Shown one piece after another: positions 44,167 through 52,604 of a stretch of 64,000 bases of DNA (the first letter of the stretch is position 1; each line of letters opens with the position of its first letter). Source of the DNA: Rhodospirillales bacterium (GTDB taxonomy: Bacteria; Pseudomonadota; Alphaproteobacteria; Acetobacterales; Acetobacteraceae); the NCBI GenBank assembly GCA_025352665.1, contig JANXSM010000060.1, forward strand, positions 55,671-119,670, in the 5' to 3' direction. The notes under the pieces were generated by a model, which worked only from the letters and a program-made list of their open reading frames with translations, was not told where the DNA came from and did no database searches. The translations under genes were made by a program, and so were the position numbers.

Positions 44167-45098
44167 TGGGTCGAGCGCTGTCCCAGCCACCAACTCATAC
44201 GGCGGTGCGCCGTGGGCCCAGGGTGCGCAGGCAACGGGGCTCTCGCTGGCCGGCGCAGCTGATTGCACTGGTGGTCTGTTGCAGCGCCACGCCCCGGACG
44301 GTGTGGATGTCCCTCACCGCCTCGCGCATGTTGCCCAACAACAATTTCGTCGGGCTGCGCCAGTATGCGACGCTGATCGACAACGGGCGCTGGCAGGTGT
44401 CGGTTGTCAATCTTGCTTTGTTTGGCGTGCTGTTTCTGGCGGCAAGCCTGGTGCTGGGCTTCATTCTGGCGGCTTTGATCGACCAACGGGTGCGGGCGGA
44501 AAGCCTGCTGCGCTCAGTGTTCCTCTACCCGTTCTCGATGTCCTTCATCGTCATCGGCCTCGCCTGGCGCTGGCTGCTGGACCCCACGCTAGGCATCGAG
44601 AAGCTGCTGCATGACATCGGCCTGACCGGAGCGCATTTCGACTGGCTGATCCGGCCGGACCGGGTGATCTTCACCCTGGTTCTGACCGCAGTCTGGCACG
44701 CCTCCGGGCTGGTGATGGCGATCATGCTGGCCGGCTTGCGTGGTATTGACAGGGAGATCTGGAATGCGGCGCGTGTCGACGGCATTTCCACCTGGCGCAC
44801 GCTTGTGTTTATCGTGGCCCCCATGCTGCGGGGCAGTTTCGCCACCGCGTTCGTGCTGCTCGCGACGAGTGTTGTCAGACTCTATGATCTTTCGGTCGCC
44901 ACGACCAATGGCGGGCCTGGCATCGCCTCCGAGCTGCCGGCGAAGTTCGTGATGGATTATCTGTTCGACCGCGGCAATATCGGCCTCGCCGCCGCCGCCG
45001 CCGCCGCTGCCACCACCATGCTGGCAACGGTTGCGATGGTGGTCGCACCCTGGTTCTATTGGCAGACGCGGCGCAGCCGCCAGGCTGGGATGGCATGA
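44166..45098 (+). CDS. CUT1 sugar ABC permease, MalF/UgpA type, first span abnormal
   Basis: The 310-aa protein has the permease EAA loop (NAARVDGISTWRTLVFIVAPML) and the segment SLTASRMLPNNNFVGLRQY typical of this family. The region before it, LIALVVCCSATPRTVWM, is shorter and less hydrophobic than the usual first span, which in relatives has about 12 more residues. An internal deletion or compensated frameshift there is suspected. With the binding protein dead, the transporter is probably inactive. The stop overlaps the next start. Confidence 0.75.
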   Translation: MGRALSQPPTHTAVRRGPRVRRQRGSRWPAQLIALVVCCSATPRTVWMSLTASRMLPNNNFVGLRQYATLIDNGRWQVSVVNLALFGVLFLAASLVLGFILAALIDQRVRAESLLRSVFLYPFSMSFIVIGLAWRWLLDPTLGIEKLLHDIGLTGAHFDWLIRPDRVIFTLVLTAVWHASGLVMAIMLAGLRGIDREIWNAARVDGISTWRTLVFIVAPMLRGSFATAFVLLATSVVRLYDLSVATTNGGPGIASELPAKFVMDYLFDRGNIGLAAAAAAAATTMLATVAMVVAPWFYWQTRRSRQAGMA

Positions 45099-45982
45099 AC
45101 GCCACGGTGCAGCCGAGCGGCCGGCGCCCGGCACGCCTGACCACAGGCCGGATCGGTCTTTATGCATTCCTGCCGATTTCGGCGCTGTTCTTTCTGACGC
45201 CGCTGTATGTGATGATGGTGACCTCGCTCAAAACGATGCCGGAGATCCGTAGCGGCAGCATCCTCTCGTGGCCGTCAGCACACAATCTCGATGCGTGGGT
45301 GCGGGCGTCGTCGCAGGCTTGCACCGGGCTTTCCTGCAACGGCATTCAGACCGGCTTCTGGAATTCGGTGCGCATCCTGGTGCCCAGTGTCGCCGCCTCG
45401 ATCGCGGTGGGAGCCGTGACCGGCTACACGCTGTCGTTCTGGCGCGCGCGGGGCGCCAAGACGTTGTTCGCGGCGCTGATGATCGTGGCGTTCATGCCTT
45501 ATCAGGTTTTTATCTATCCGCTGGTGCGGCTGTTCGCCATGGCAGGCGTCGGCAATTCCCTGCTGGGCATCGTGCTGGTGCACACGATCTTCGGTCTGCC
45601 GACCATGACACTGCTGTTCCGCAACCATTTCGCAGCCCTGCCGATGGAGTTGTTCAAGGCGGCACGGGTGGACGGCGCCGGCTTCTGGCGCATCTTTCTG
45701 CAGATCATGCTGCCGATGGCGGTGCCCATTGCCGTGGTTGCGATGATCCTGCAGGTGACTGGAATCTGGAACGACTTTCTGCTGGGCCTGGTGTTCACCG
45801 GGTGCCGCAACCTGCCGATGACCGTGCAGCTTAACAACATCGTCGCCTCCAGCCAGGGTGAGCGGCTCTACAACGTCGACATGGCGGCAACGATGCTCAC
45901 TGCCTTGGTGCCGTTGTGCATCTATTTCATCTCCGGGCGGTGGTTCGTGCGTGGCATCGCCGCTGGCGCGGTCAAGGGATAA
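45095..45982 (+). CDS. CUT1 sugar ABC permease, MalG/UgpE type
   Basis: The 295-aa permease looks intact: six spans, LTPLYVMMVTSLKTMPEI after the first one, the EAA loop FKAARVDGAGFWRIFLQIMLPM, and IWNDFLLGLVF. The ATG at 45095 overlaps the preceding stop (ATGA). An in-frame upstream extension is not needed. Confidence 0.9.
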   Translation: MNATVQPSGRRPARLTTGRIGLYAFLPISALFFLTPLYVMMVTSLKTMPEIRSGSILSWPSAHNLDAWVRASSQACTGLSCNGIQTGFWNSVRILVPSVAASIAVGAVTGYTLSFWRARGAKTLFAALMIVAFMPYQVFIYPLVRLFAMAGVGNSLLGIVLVHTIFGLPTMTLLFRNHFAALPMELFKAARVDGAGFWRIFLQIMLPMAVPIAVVAMILQVTGIWNDFLLGLVFTGCRNLPMTVQLNNIVASSQGERLYNVDMAATMLTALVPLCIYFISGRWFVRGIAAGAVKG

Positions 45983-47097
45983 TGGACATGCAGCACGAGC
46001 TGCCGGTTCCGCATGGTTTGGTGAGGCCGGGCGCGGTTTCATTGCGTGGCGTGGAGATCGCCTATGGATCGTTCCGGGTTCTTGATCGGTTGGATCTCGA
46101 GGTCGCCCAGTCGGAATTCCTCGTGCTGCTGGGACCATCCGGCTGCGGCAAGTCCACCTTGCTGAACGCAGTGGCGGGACTGACGGAAGTGGATGCCGGA
46201 GAGATCTGGGTCGGCGGGCGCAATGTCACCTGGAAGGAGCCGAAGGATCGCGGCATCGCCATGGTGTTCCAGTCCTACACGCTGTATCCGCGCATGACGG
46301 TGCGGGGCAACATGTCATTCGGGTTGCAGGTGGCGGGGATCGCGCGGGCTGAAATTCAGCGTCGGGTGCGCGAAGCCGCCGCCATGCTGCGGATCGAGGA
46401 TCTGCTGGACCGCAAGCCCGCGGAACTGTCGGGCGGCCAGCGCCAGCGCGTGGCGATCGGGCGGGCACTGGTGCGCGAGGCGGCGGTGTGCTTGTTCGAC
46501 GAGCCGCTGTCCAATCTCGATGCCCAGCTGCGGACCGAGTTGCGCACCGAAATCAAGCGGCTGCATGTGCGCCTGGGCGCCACCATGATCTTTGTCACCC
46601 ACGATCAGATCGAGGCGCTGACATTGGCCGACCGAATTGCTGTGATGCGCGATCGGCGTATTCAGCAGCTTGGCACGCCGACCGAGATTTATACGCGACC
46701 GGTCAGTCGCTTCGTCGCAACTTTCGTGGGCTGTCCAGCGATGGGCTTCATCGCAGGCCACCTCGTTGAGGGACGACGGTTCAAGGCGGATGGTCTCGAC
46801 CTTTCGCTCGACGGCTACCAGGCGCTGGGCGAAATGGCGGCGGGACGACCCGTCGATCTTGGCATTCGCCCGGAGCATATCACGCTGGCGCCGGGCCATC
46901 CGGAGGCGATCGAGGCGCCTTTGGAACTGGTCGAGCCGATGGGCAGCGATCTGCTGGCCTGGGTGCGCCTCGGCACCGTTTCGCTGGCGATGCGCCTGCC
47001 AGCGGAAACCCCGCTCTCCCTCGGCGACCGGCTGCCGGTGATGTTGCCGGCGAGCCGTTTCAACCTGTTCGACGCAGCCTCCGGGCTACGGATTTGA
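45982..47097 (+). CDS. CUT1 sugar ABC ATPase, MalK/UgpC type
   Basis: The 371-aa protein has Walker A GPSGCGKST (near residue 50), FQSYTLYPRMTVRGN, signature [25 protein letters not shown] and the switch THDQIEALTLAD. The C-terminal regulatory OB-fold domain is present (LGIRPEHITLAP). It is complete. The start overlaps the permease stop (TAATG). Such ATPases can serve more than one importer, which may explain its preservation. Confidence 0.92.
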   Translation: MDMQHELPVPHGLVRPGAVSLRGVEIAYGSFRVLDRLDLEVAQSEFLVLLGPSGCGKSTLLNAVAGLTEVDAGEIWVGGRNVTWKEPKDRGIAMVFQSYTLYPRMTVRGNMSFGLQVAGIARAEIQRRVREAAAMLRIEDLLDRKPAELSGGQRQRVAIGRALVREAAVCLFDEPLSNLDAQLRTELRTEIKRLHVRLGATMIFVTHDQIEALTLADRIAVMRDRRIQQLGTPTEIYTRPVSRFVATFVGCPAMGFIAGHLVEGRRFKADGLDLSLDGYQALGEMAAGRPVDLGIRPEHITLAPGHPEAIEAPLELVEPMGSDLLAWVRLGTVSLAMRLPAETPLSLGDRLPVMLPASRFNLFDAASGLRI

Positions 47098-47123
47098 CGC
47101 AACCGATCAGCCAGGAGACATCC

Positions 47124-47876
47124 ATGAGCACGCCGGCAATTTCCTATCAGCTTTACTCGTCCCGCAACTTTCCCGACCTGTCGCGACAGGCGACGATGCT
47201 GGCCGGGATCGGTGTCCGCCATGTCGAGCCGTTCGGTGGATTGTTGGCCGATGTCGATGCGCTCGCAGAGGCGTTGGCAGCGAACGGGCTCGATGCGCCA
47301 ACCTGCCATGTCGGCGCGCCAACCTGGCGCGACGCCTTCGACAGCGTGGCGCCCAAGCTGCGCAAGCTGGGCGTGGCCACGGCGTTCATGCCAGCGGTGC
47401 CGGCGGACGAGCGCGAACAGGATCGCGAAGGCTGGCAGAAGGTCGGGCGCGAACTGTCCGATTACGCACGCCGTCTGAAGGACCAAGGCATCCGCTTCGG
47501 ATGGCACAACCACGCCTTCGAAATGGCGCCGCTGCCCGATGGATCGCTGCCGATCGAGTGGATTCTGGGCGAGGACTCGGACGTGCTGTGGCAGGTCGAC
47601 ATCGCCTGGATCCTGCGCGGCGGCCAGGACCCGGCAGCCCTGATCCGCCGCTACGGCGATCGGGTGGTGAGCTTTCACGTGAAAGACCTCGCACCGGCGG
47701 GCACGTGCCTGGACGAGGACGGCTGGGCCGATCCTGGTCACGGCACCATCGACTGGGCGACGCTGCTGCCGGTGATGCGCGCGACACCTGCGACCACCTG
47801 GGTGCTGGAACACGACAATCCGAACGACGATGCACGCTTCGCCGCCCGCGCCTTGGAGACCGTTCGCTCATGGTAA
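47124..47876 (+). CDS. Sugar phosphate isomerase/epimerase family TIM barrel
   Basis: The 250-aa protein is an AP-endonuclease-2/xylose-isomerase-like barrel: ISYQLYSSRNFPDLSRQ at the first strand, FGWHNHAFEM with metal-type residues, WQVDIAWILRGG, and VVSFHVKDL with the late metal histidine. Members isomerise or epimerise sugars and inososes. CAGGAG lies before the ATG at 47124. It overlaps the following dehydrogenase gene by seven bases, and the pair probably acts in one sugar route. Confidence 0.85.
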   Translation: MSTPAISYQLYSSRNFPDLSRQATMLAGIGVRHVEPFGGLLADVDALAEALAANGLDAPTCHVGAPTWRDAFDSVAPKLRKLGVATAFMPAVPADEREQDREGWQKVGRELSDYARRLKDQGIRFGWHNHAFEMAPLPDGSLPIEWILGEDSDVLWQVDIAWILRGGQDPAALIRRYGDRVVSFHVKDLAPAGTCLDEDGWADPGHGTIDWATLLPVMRATPATTWVLEHDNPNDDARFAARALETVRSW

Positions 47877-49036
47877 CGGCCGCTTCAACGCGCCCGCTCG
47901 GCGTGGGCATCATCGGTGCCGGCGTGATCTCCGGCGTCTATATGAAGAACATGCCGTTGTTTGCAGGGCTTTCACTGCGCGGCTGTGCCGACATGCGCCC
48001 CGATGCGGCGCGGGCGCAGGCGGCCGCCCACGGCACCGAGCCGATGACGGTCGATGCCATGCTGGCCTCGCCCGATATCGACATGATCCTCAACCTGACT
48101 GTGCCGAACGCACATTTCGCCGTGAGCCATGCAGCGCTTACCGCGGGCAAGCATGTGTTCTCCGAAAAGCCGCTGTGTACCAATGTGGCGGACGGTCGGC
48201 GGCTGGTGGCCGAAGCGGAGCAGCGCGGCCTGCTGCTGGGCTGCGCGCCCGACACGTTTCTGGGTGCGGGTGGCAGGCTTGCGCGACAGATGATCGATGA
48301 CGGCCGGGTTGGGCGGATCGTGGCGGGCTCGGCGTTTCTGATGTCACGTGGGATGGAGCATTGGCATCCCGATCCGGAATTCTTCTTCAAGCCGGGCGGC
48401 GGTCCGATCCTGGATCTCGGCCCCTATTATCTCGGCGCATTGGTCAATCTGCTCGGCCCGATCGCCCGCGTGCAGGCGCAGGGCTCGATCGGCTATGCGG
48501 AGCGGATCATCACCGCCCCGGGGCCGCGCACCGGCGAGCGCATCAAGGTGGAGACACCGACGACGGTGACGGCGCTGCTGCAATTCACCTGCGGCGCACA
48601 GGTCAGCCTGGCGATGAGCTGGGATGTTCATCGGCACAGCCATCCCGGCATCGAGCTTTATGGTACCGAGGGCTCGCTGCGGGTGCCGGATCCGAACTTC
48701 TTCGGCGGCATCGTGGAGTTTACCGAGCAGGCGGGGGATTGGCAGACCGCGGACTCGGCTTCGTTGGCCTTCGGCAAGCCCAATTGGCGCTCGCCGTCCT
48801 GGCCTGCGTCGCGGCCGGACCAGGCGAACTATCGCTGTCTGGGTCTTGCGGAAATGGCGCGCAGCCTGCAGCACGGCACGCCGCATCGTTCGTCCGGTCG
48901 TTTGGCGCTGCATGTGCTGGAGGCGATGTTCGCCATCCTGACCGCAGCCGAGACCGGCGTCGCCTGCGATGTCGAAATGGCGATCGACCGGCCGCCCGCG
49001 TTGGAGGAGGCCGAGGCGGGCCTGCTGTTCGCATGA
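47870..49036 (+). CDS. Gfo/Idh/MocA-family sugar dehydrogenase
   Basis: The 388-aa protein has the Rossmann loop GVGIIGAGVISGVYMKN, the FSEKPLCTN motif with the conserved lysine near residue 98, and the GGGPILDLGPYYLGALVNLLGP segment typical of the second domain. It would oxidise a sugar or inositol ring alcohol with NAD(P). It looks complete. The stop overlaps the start of a chimeric remnant (ATGA). Confidence 0.88.
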   Translation: MVTAASTRPLGVGIIGAGVISGVYMKNMPLFAGLSLRGCADMRPDAARAQAAAHGTEPMTVDAMLASPDIDMILNLTVPNAHFAVSHAALTAGKHVFSEKPLCTNVADGRRLVAEAEQRGLLLGCAPDTFLGAGGRLARQMIDDGRVGRIVAGSAFLMSRGMEHWHPDPEFFFKPGGGPILDLGPYYLGALVNLLGPIARVQAQGSIGYAERIITAPGPRTGERIKVETPTTVTALLQFTCGAQVSLAMSWDVHRHSHPGIELYGTEGSLRVPDPNFFGGIVEFTEQAGDWQTADSASLAFGKPNWRSPSWPASRPDQANYRCLGLAEMARSLQHGTPHRSSGRLALHVLEAMFAILTAAETGVACDVEMAIDRPPALEEAEAGLLFA

Positions 49037-49405
49037 AGACGATCAAGGGGCCGGCGATCTTTCTCGCCCAGTTCGCAGGCGATGCAGCCCCGTTCAACAG
49101 CCTGGCCGGCATGGCCGCGTGGGCTTCCGGGAATGGTTATCGCGCCGCCGCCCATGCCCACATGATGCTGCGCTTCGAAGGCGGCGCGCTTTGGTGCTCG
49201 CAGGTGGCGGCAGGCCGGGGCAATGCCTTGCGGCTGCGCGTTTACGGCGCGAGGGCGGGCCTGGAATGGTCGCAGGAGGAGCCGGGAGCCTGAGACCGCC
49301 GCCCGGCTGGTGCCCGATACCACCGCGAGTGTTCGCGGCATGCGTTTCATTGAGGCAGCCGTCGCCGGGAGCCAGGCGAACGCCGTTTGGACGCGATTGG
49401 AGTAG
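49033..49405 (+). pseudogene. Chimeric remnant: isomerase start joined to dehydrogenase end
   Basis: The frame 49033-49293 begins MKTIKGPAIFLAQFAGDAA and continues to about NGYRAA, the N-terminus of a second sugar isomerase/epimerase. It then runs straight into HMMLRFEGGALWCSQVAAG and ALRLRVYGARAGLEWSQEEP, which is the C-terminal part of a Gfo/Idh dehydrogenase, and stops. In another frame, TAARLVPDTTASVRGMRFIE and AAVAGSQANAVWTRLE (to 49405) is the normal end of the same kind of dehydrogenase. At least two deletions must have removed most of two adjacent genes. It is not functional. Confidence 0.78.
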
Positions 49406-49698
49406 CACCGCTCCAGAATCCAATAACAAGGAGCGTGTGACAGCTTCGCCAGCAACCCCGCCCCGAGTAGGCGAGCAGCTCCTGGTTGTCGTAGGCGCCG
49501 ATTGGGATGCCGGCTCCCCGGCTCAGCGGCAGCCTGCCAGCTTCGATGATGAACGCGACGATCTCAACCCGTGAGGCTCATTTGAGACAGTGCTGCTTGC
49601 AACATCCCAGTCGTCGCCCACGACAATTGCTACTGCAGAATTTTAGCGCCCGAACTCGCGTCGAGTGAGCGACATGGCGCGGACCGCCTTCCCTCTGC
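49406..49698. other. Gene-free stretch after the decayed sugar locus
   Basis: I see no supported gene in these 293 bases. A GTG at about 49437 has AAGGAG upstream and opens 46 codons to 49574, but the peptide matches nothing I know and may be another fragment. No strong hairpin is visible before the MbfA stop codon. Confidence 0.5.
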
Positions 49699-50697
49699 TC
49701 AACTGCTTCCAATGAGAATGCCCGCTGCAAGCACAAGCGCACCTCCAAGCATAACCTTGGCAACTGCCGAAACAGGAGGAGTGTCCATGTATCTCCATTG
49801 GATCCAGGCAATCGTCAGGAGTTCAATCACAACAACTACCGCAGCAACTGCAGTTGCGGTCCAGAAGTCCGCAATGAGGTAGGGGAGCGTATGGCCGATA
49901 CCGCCGGCGATCGTCATCAGCCCACACACCAGTCCCCGTAGATAAGGCGTGCCTCGTCCAGACAATTTGCCGTCGTCAGCCAACGCTTCGGCGAAACCCA
50001 TGGAGATCCCCGCTCCGAGGGATGCCGCAAGACCGACCAGGAAGGCGTTCCACGATGAGTGGGTGGCGAAGGCCGCCGCGAACACCGGCGCCAGGGTCGA
50101 CACCGAACCATCCATCAGGCCCACGAGACCGGGCTGGATGATCTGCAGGATGAACCGGCGTTTGGCGTCATCGGTCTCCTTCACACGGCCTTCGGTTGGC
50201 GGCGTGCTTTCGTCAATCTCGTCCGCCGTGTTCTCGTGGGCTGCCTCGGCTATGGCGAGATCCCCGAACAGGTTGCGGATTGTCGCGTCAAGAGTCCGGC
50301 TGGCAGCCTGGTGATAGAAGCGGCTGGCGTTCGCCTCCATTTGGCGTGCCTGCTGGCGCATGCCTTCCACACCCATTGGCTTGAGCAATCCTGTGGGCCG
50401 CTCCTGCAACATCCCGCGCACATCCTCGGCGCGGATCGCAGGAATGGTCTCGCCGAACTTGCGGGTGAACAGCGCGATAAGGCTGTGCCGATGCTCGGTT
50501 TCTTCAACCGCCATGTCCGTGAACATGCGCGCACTGTCGGGGTATTCGCTGCGAAGTTGCTCGGCAAATTTCATGTAGGCACGGGTCGCTTCTTCCTCGT
50601 TGCTGATCGCCAGCGCGAGGAGCTCAGGGTCAGACAGGTCGTCCATGTGCCGTTTCCGGCGGCCCCAGGCGGAAGCCGATTTCGTGATTGCGTTCAT
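49699..50697 (-). CDS. mbfA: Membrane-bound ferritin-like iron exporter, MbfA type
   Basis: The 332-aa protein joins an erythrin/ferritin-like di-iron domain (residues about 22-160, with EEEATRAY at 34-41, EETEHR at 65-70 and IAEAAHEN) to a VIT1/CCC1-like membrane domain (about 182-331, with [20 protein letters not shown]). This architecture is the MbfA iron exporter, known from Agrobacterium and Bradyrhizobium, which lowers cytosolic iron and is controlled there by Irr. The ATG at 50697 is followed by a basic N-terminus. It is the last gene of an ion-homeostasis unit, 49 bases after the Na/Pi-type gene. Confidence 0.9.
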   Translation of the reverse strand: MNAITKSASAWGRRKRHMDDLSDPELLALAISNEEEATRAYMKFAEQLRSEYPDSARMFTDMAVEETEHRHSLIALFTRKFGETIPAIRAEDVRGMLQERPTGLLKPMGVEGMRQQARQMEANASRFYHQAASRTLDATIRNLFGDLAIAEAAHENTADEIDESTPPTEGRVKETDDAKRRFILQIIQPGLVGLMDGSVSTLAPVFAAAFATHSSWNAFLVGLAASLGAGISMGFAEALADDGKLSGRGTPYLRGLVCGLMTIAGGIGHTLPYLIADFWTATAVAAVVVVIELLTIAWIQWRYMDTPPVSAVAKVMLGGALVLAAGILIGSS

Positions 50698-50746
50698 GTC
50701 GATCTCCAGCCGGTTGGGTCACAGGTAAGGTCAGAGGCCGATGTTG

Positions 50747-52438
50747 TTAGCCGAGAGAGCCTTCGAGCGGCTCGGTTGGGGCTTTTGTTGGCAGCCGCTC
50801 CCGAGGTTCGAGGACGGCGTATCCGATGCTTGCGAGATGCGAGTTGACAAGCTTCAGGTCGCGCATCGTCGACAGGAACGAGCCGCTCGCCACCAGGGCC
50901 TCGCCGTCGCTTCGGCCAAGCCGCGTGAGATGTTCCCGCGAGGCCGTGCGTTCCGCCTCATTGATGGATCGCTTTGCATCGAGCAGCTGGCGAGCCGATC
51001 GTTCGTCTTCCGTCATCATCGTCGAGAGCGCCAGCCGCAGATTCGCCAAAACCCTCGCGTGAATGCCAAGAACTGCTTCACGTTCGATACCGCCCATGGT
51101 TCCGTCCACCCCGGCAGCGGCCAGAACGAGGCGCCGCTCCACGGTATCCCCGGCATGGCCAAGGTTGACGGCAAACTCCAGCAGGTCGGCCAGGCGCTCG
51201 ACGTCACGTTCGGTCAGACCCGATCGTTCGATGGACGCCATATAGCTCTTCACCGCGGCATGGAGCATGTCGAGCTCCCGTCCGAGAACCCGCGCCTGGT
51301 CGGCAGAAGCCTTCTCCCGCTGTGCAAGCCCTGTCGGAAGCAAGCGCAGCAATGCCTCCACGAGGTCGCCCATTCGCAGGATCTCCCGCGCCGCGTTGGA
51401 CAGCGCGAGATACGGTGTGTCCTGGACCTCAGGATCGAGAAAGATCGGATGCCCCACATCCGCTGCAGCCTTCACCTTCTCCGGGAAGATTCTAACGAGC
51501 AGATTCCGTAAGGGGCCGAGAAGGCCGATCGAGCAGACCGCCAGCGCCAGGTTGAACACCAGATGGAAGGTAACGACCGCCGTTCTAGGATCGGGATAGC
51601 GGCTCCACACCAGCGCGCTCAGCGGGCCGATGAACGATAGCACCAGCAGGCACCCGCAGCCGCGCACCAGCAGATTGCCCGCAGGCAGGCGGCGGTTCGC
51701 CGGGTTCGCCCCGCTCGTCTCAACGAGTGGCGGCAACGCGCCTCCGACATTTGCCCCGAGAATGAAGGCCGCGGCAGCCATCGGCGTCAAAACGTCGGTG
51801 CTGGCCGCAGCGCTTGCGAGAAGAAGGATGACGGCGACACTGGAGTGGGCGGCAAAAGTCACCACCGCGGCAAGCAGGACATCGACGATCGGATCGGAGA
51901 TGAGGGCAGACAGAAGGTCGTGGCTGGCCGAATCATGCAGCAAAGCAGTTATGATGGCGGAAGGCGCCTGCGCGGATCCCGACGGCTGCAACGTCTCGAC
52001 GAGCAAATGCAGGGCAAGCAGCACGAGACCAAGCCCGATCGCAACGCGACCGAGCTCCCTCATACGCCCTTTTGGGGCGCGTTTCTGCGCGATGTAGCCC
52101 ACCAGCATGAGCAAAGGCGACAGCCAAGAGGCGTCGAACGACAATGCCTTCACGATCAGCGCCGTGCCGACGTTGGCGCCGAGCATCACGGCCATGGCGG
52201 GAATGAGATCGACGGCTCCTCTGGCCGCGAACGAGGTCACCATCATCGCGGTGGCCGTGCTGCTCTGGAGCAGCATGGTCACGCCCGCGCCTGCTCCGAC
52301 TGCCACAAGACGGTTGCGCAGCGCGCGCCCGAGCACGCGCCGCAGGTCCGACCCGAACGCCCGTTCGACGCCGCGCTGAACCGTTCGCATACCCCAGAGC
52401 AGCAAGACCACATGTCCCGCAAGCTCCACGGCGACCAT
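50747..52438 (-). CDS. Na/Pi cotransporter family protein with PhoU-like tail
   Basis: The 563-aa protein has the NptA/PNaS repeat motifs GAGVTMLLQSSTATAMMVTSF and VVTFAAHSSVAVILLLAS with two GANVG(T/G)A loops, each the centre of one half of the transporter. After about residue 330 comes a long helical region resembling PhoU. Such proteins handle phosphate or related anions; bacterial members can be exporters. The ATG at 52438 starts the first span; a GTG just upstream is an alternative. It follows a small ORF by eight bases. Confidence 0.87.
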   Translation of the reverse strand: MVAVELAGHVVLLLWGMRTVQRGVERAFGSDLRRVLGRALRNRLVAVGAGAGVTMLLQSSTATAMMVTSFAARGAVDLIPAMAVMLGANVGTALIVKALSFDASWLSPLLMLVGYIAQKRAPKGRMRELGRVAIGLGLVLLALHLLVETLQPSGSAQAPSAIITALLHDSASHDLLSALISDPIVDVLLAAVVTFAAHSSVAVILLLASAAASTDVLTPMAAAAFILGANVGGALPPLVETSGANPANRRLPAGNLLVRGCGCLLVLSFIGPLSALVWSRYPDPRTAVVTFHLVFNLALAVCSIGLLGPLRNLLVRIFPEKVKAAADVGHPIFLDPEVQDTPYLALSNAAREILRMGDLVEALLRLLPTGLAQREKASADQARVLGRELDMLHAAVKSYMASIERSGLTERDVERLADLLEFAVNLGHAGDTVERRLVLAAAGVDGTMGGIEREAVLGIHARVLANLRLALSTMMTEDERSARQLLDAKRSINEAERTASREHLTRLGRSDGEALVASGSFLSTMRDLKLVNSHLASIGYAVLEPRERLPTKAPTEPLEGSLG

Positions 52439-52446
52439 CGGACCAC

Positions 52447-52593
52447 TCACCTGTCCTCGTCCCGCGCGCGCGCCGACCACGCCAGCAGGATATCGCCGCG
52501 GCACCAGACCATCGCCGCAACCGTTGCATCCGCGCGGCGAATATCCTTTGCCCGGGCTACGATCTTTTCATATGTACTATGCAAGAACGCCAT
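52447..52593 (-). CDS. Small basic protein, 48 aa
   Basis: The frame opens at the ATG 52593 with GAGG seven bases upstream and gives MAFLHSTYEKIVARAKDIRR followed by 28 residues ending SARARDEDR. It fits exactly between two genes, 11 bases after the NRAMP-type stop and eight before the Na/Pi-type start. I recognise no family. Spacing and ribosome site support translation, but no other evidence does. Confidence 0.5.
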   Translation of the reverse strand: MAFLHSTYEKIVARAKDIRRADATVAAMVWCRGDILLAWSARARDEDR

Positions 52594-52604
52594 GATCCGC
52601 CTCG

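Noticed and set aside
49437..49574. 46-codon frame with GTG start and AAGGAG upstream
   Set aside because: No similarity recognised; it lies in debris behind the chimeric remnant and could be a chance frame.
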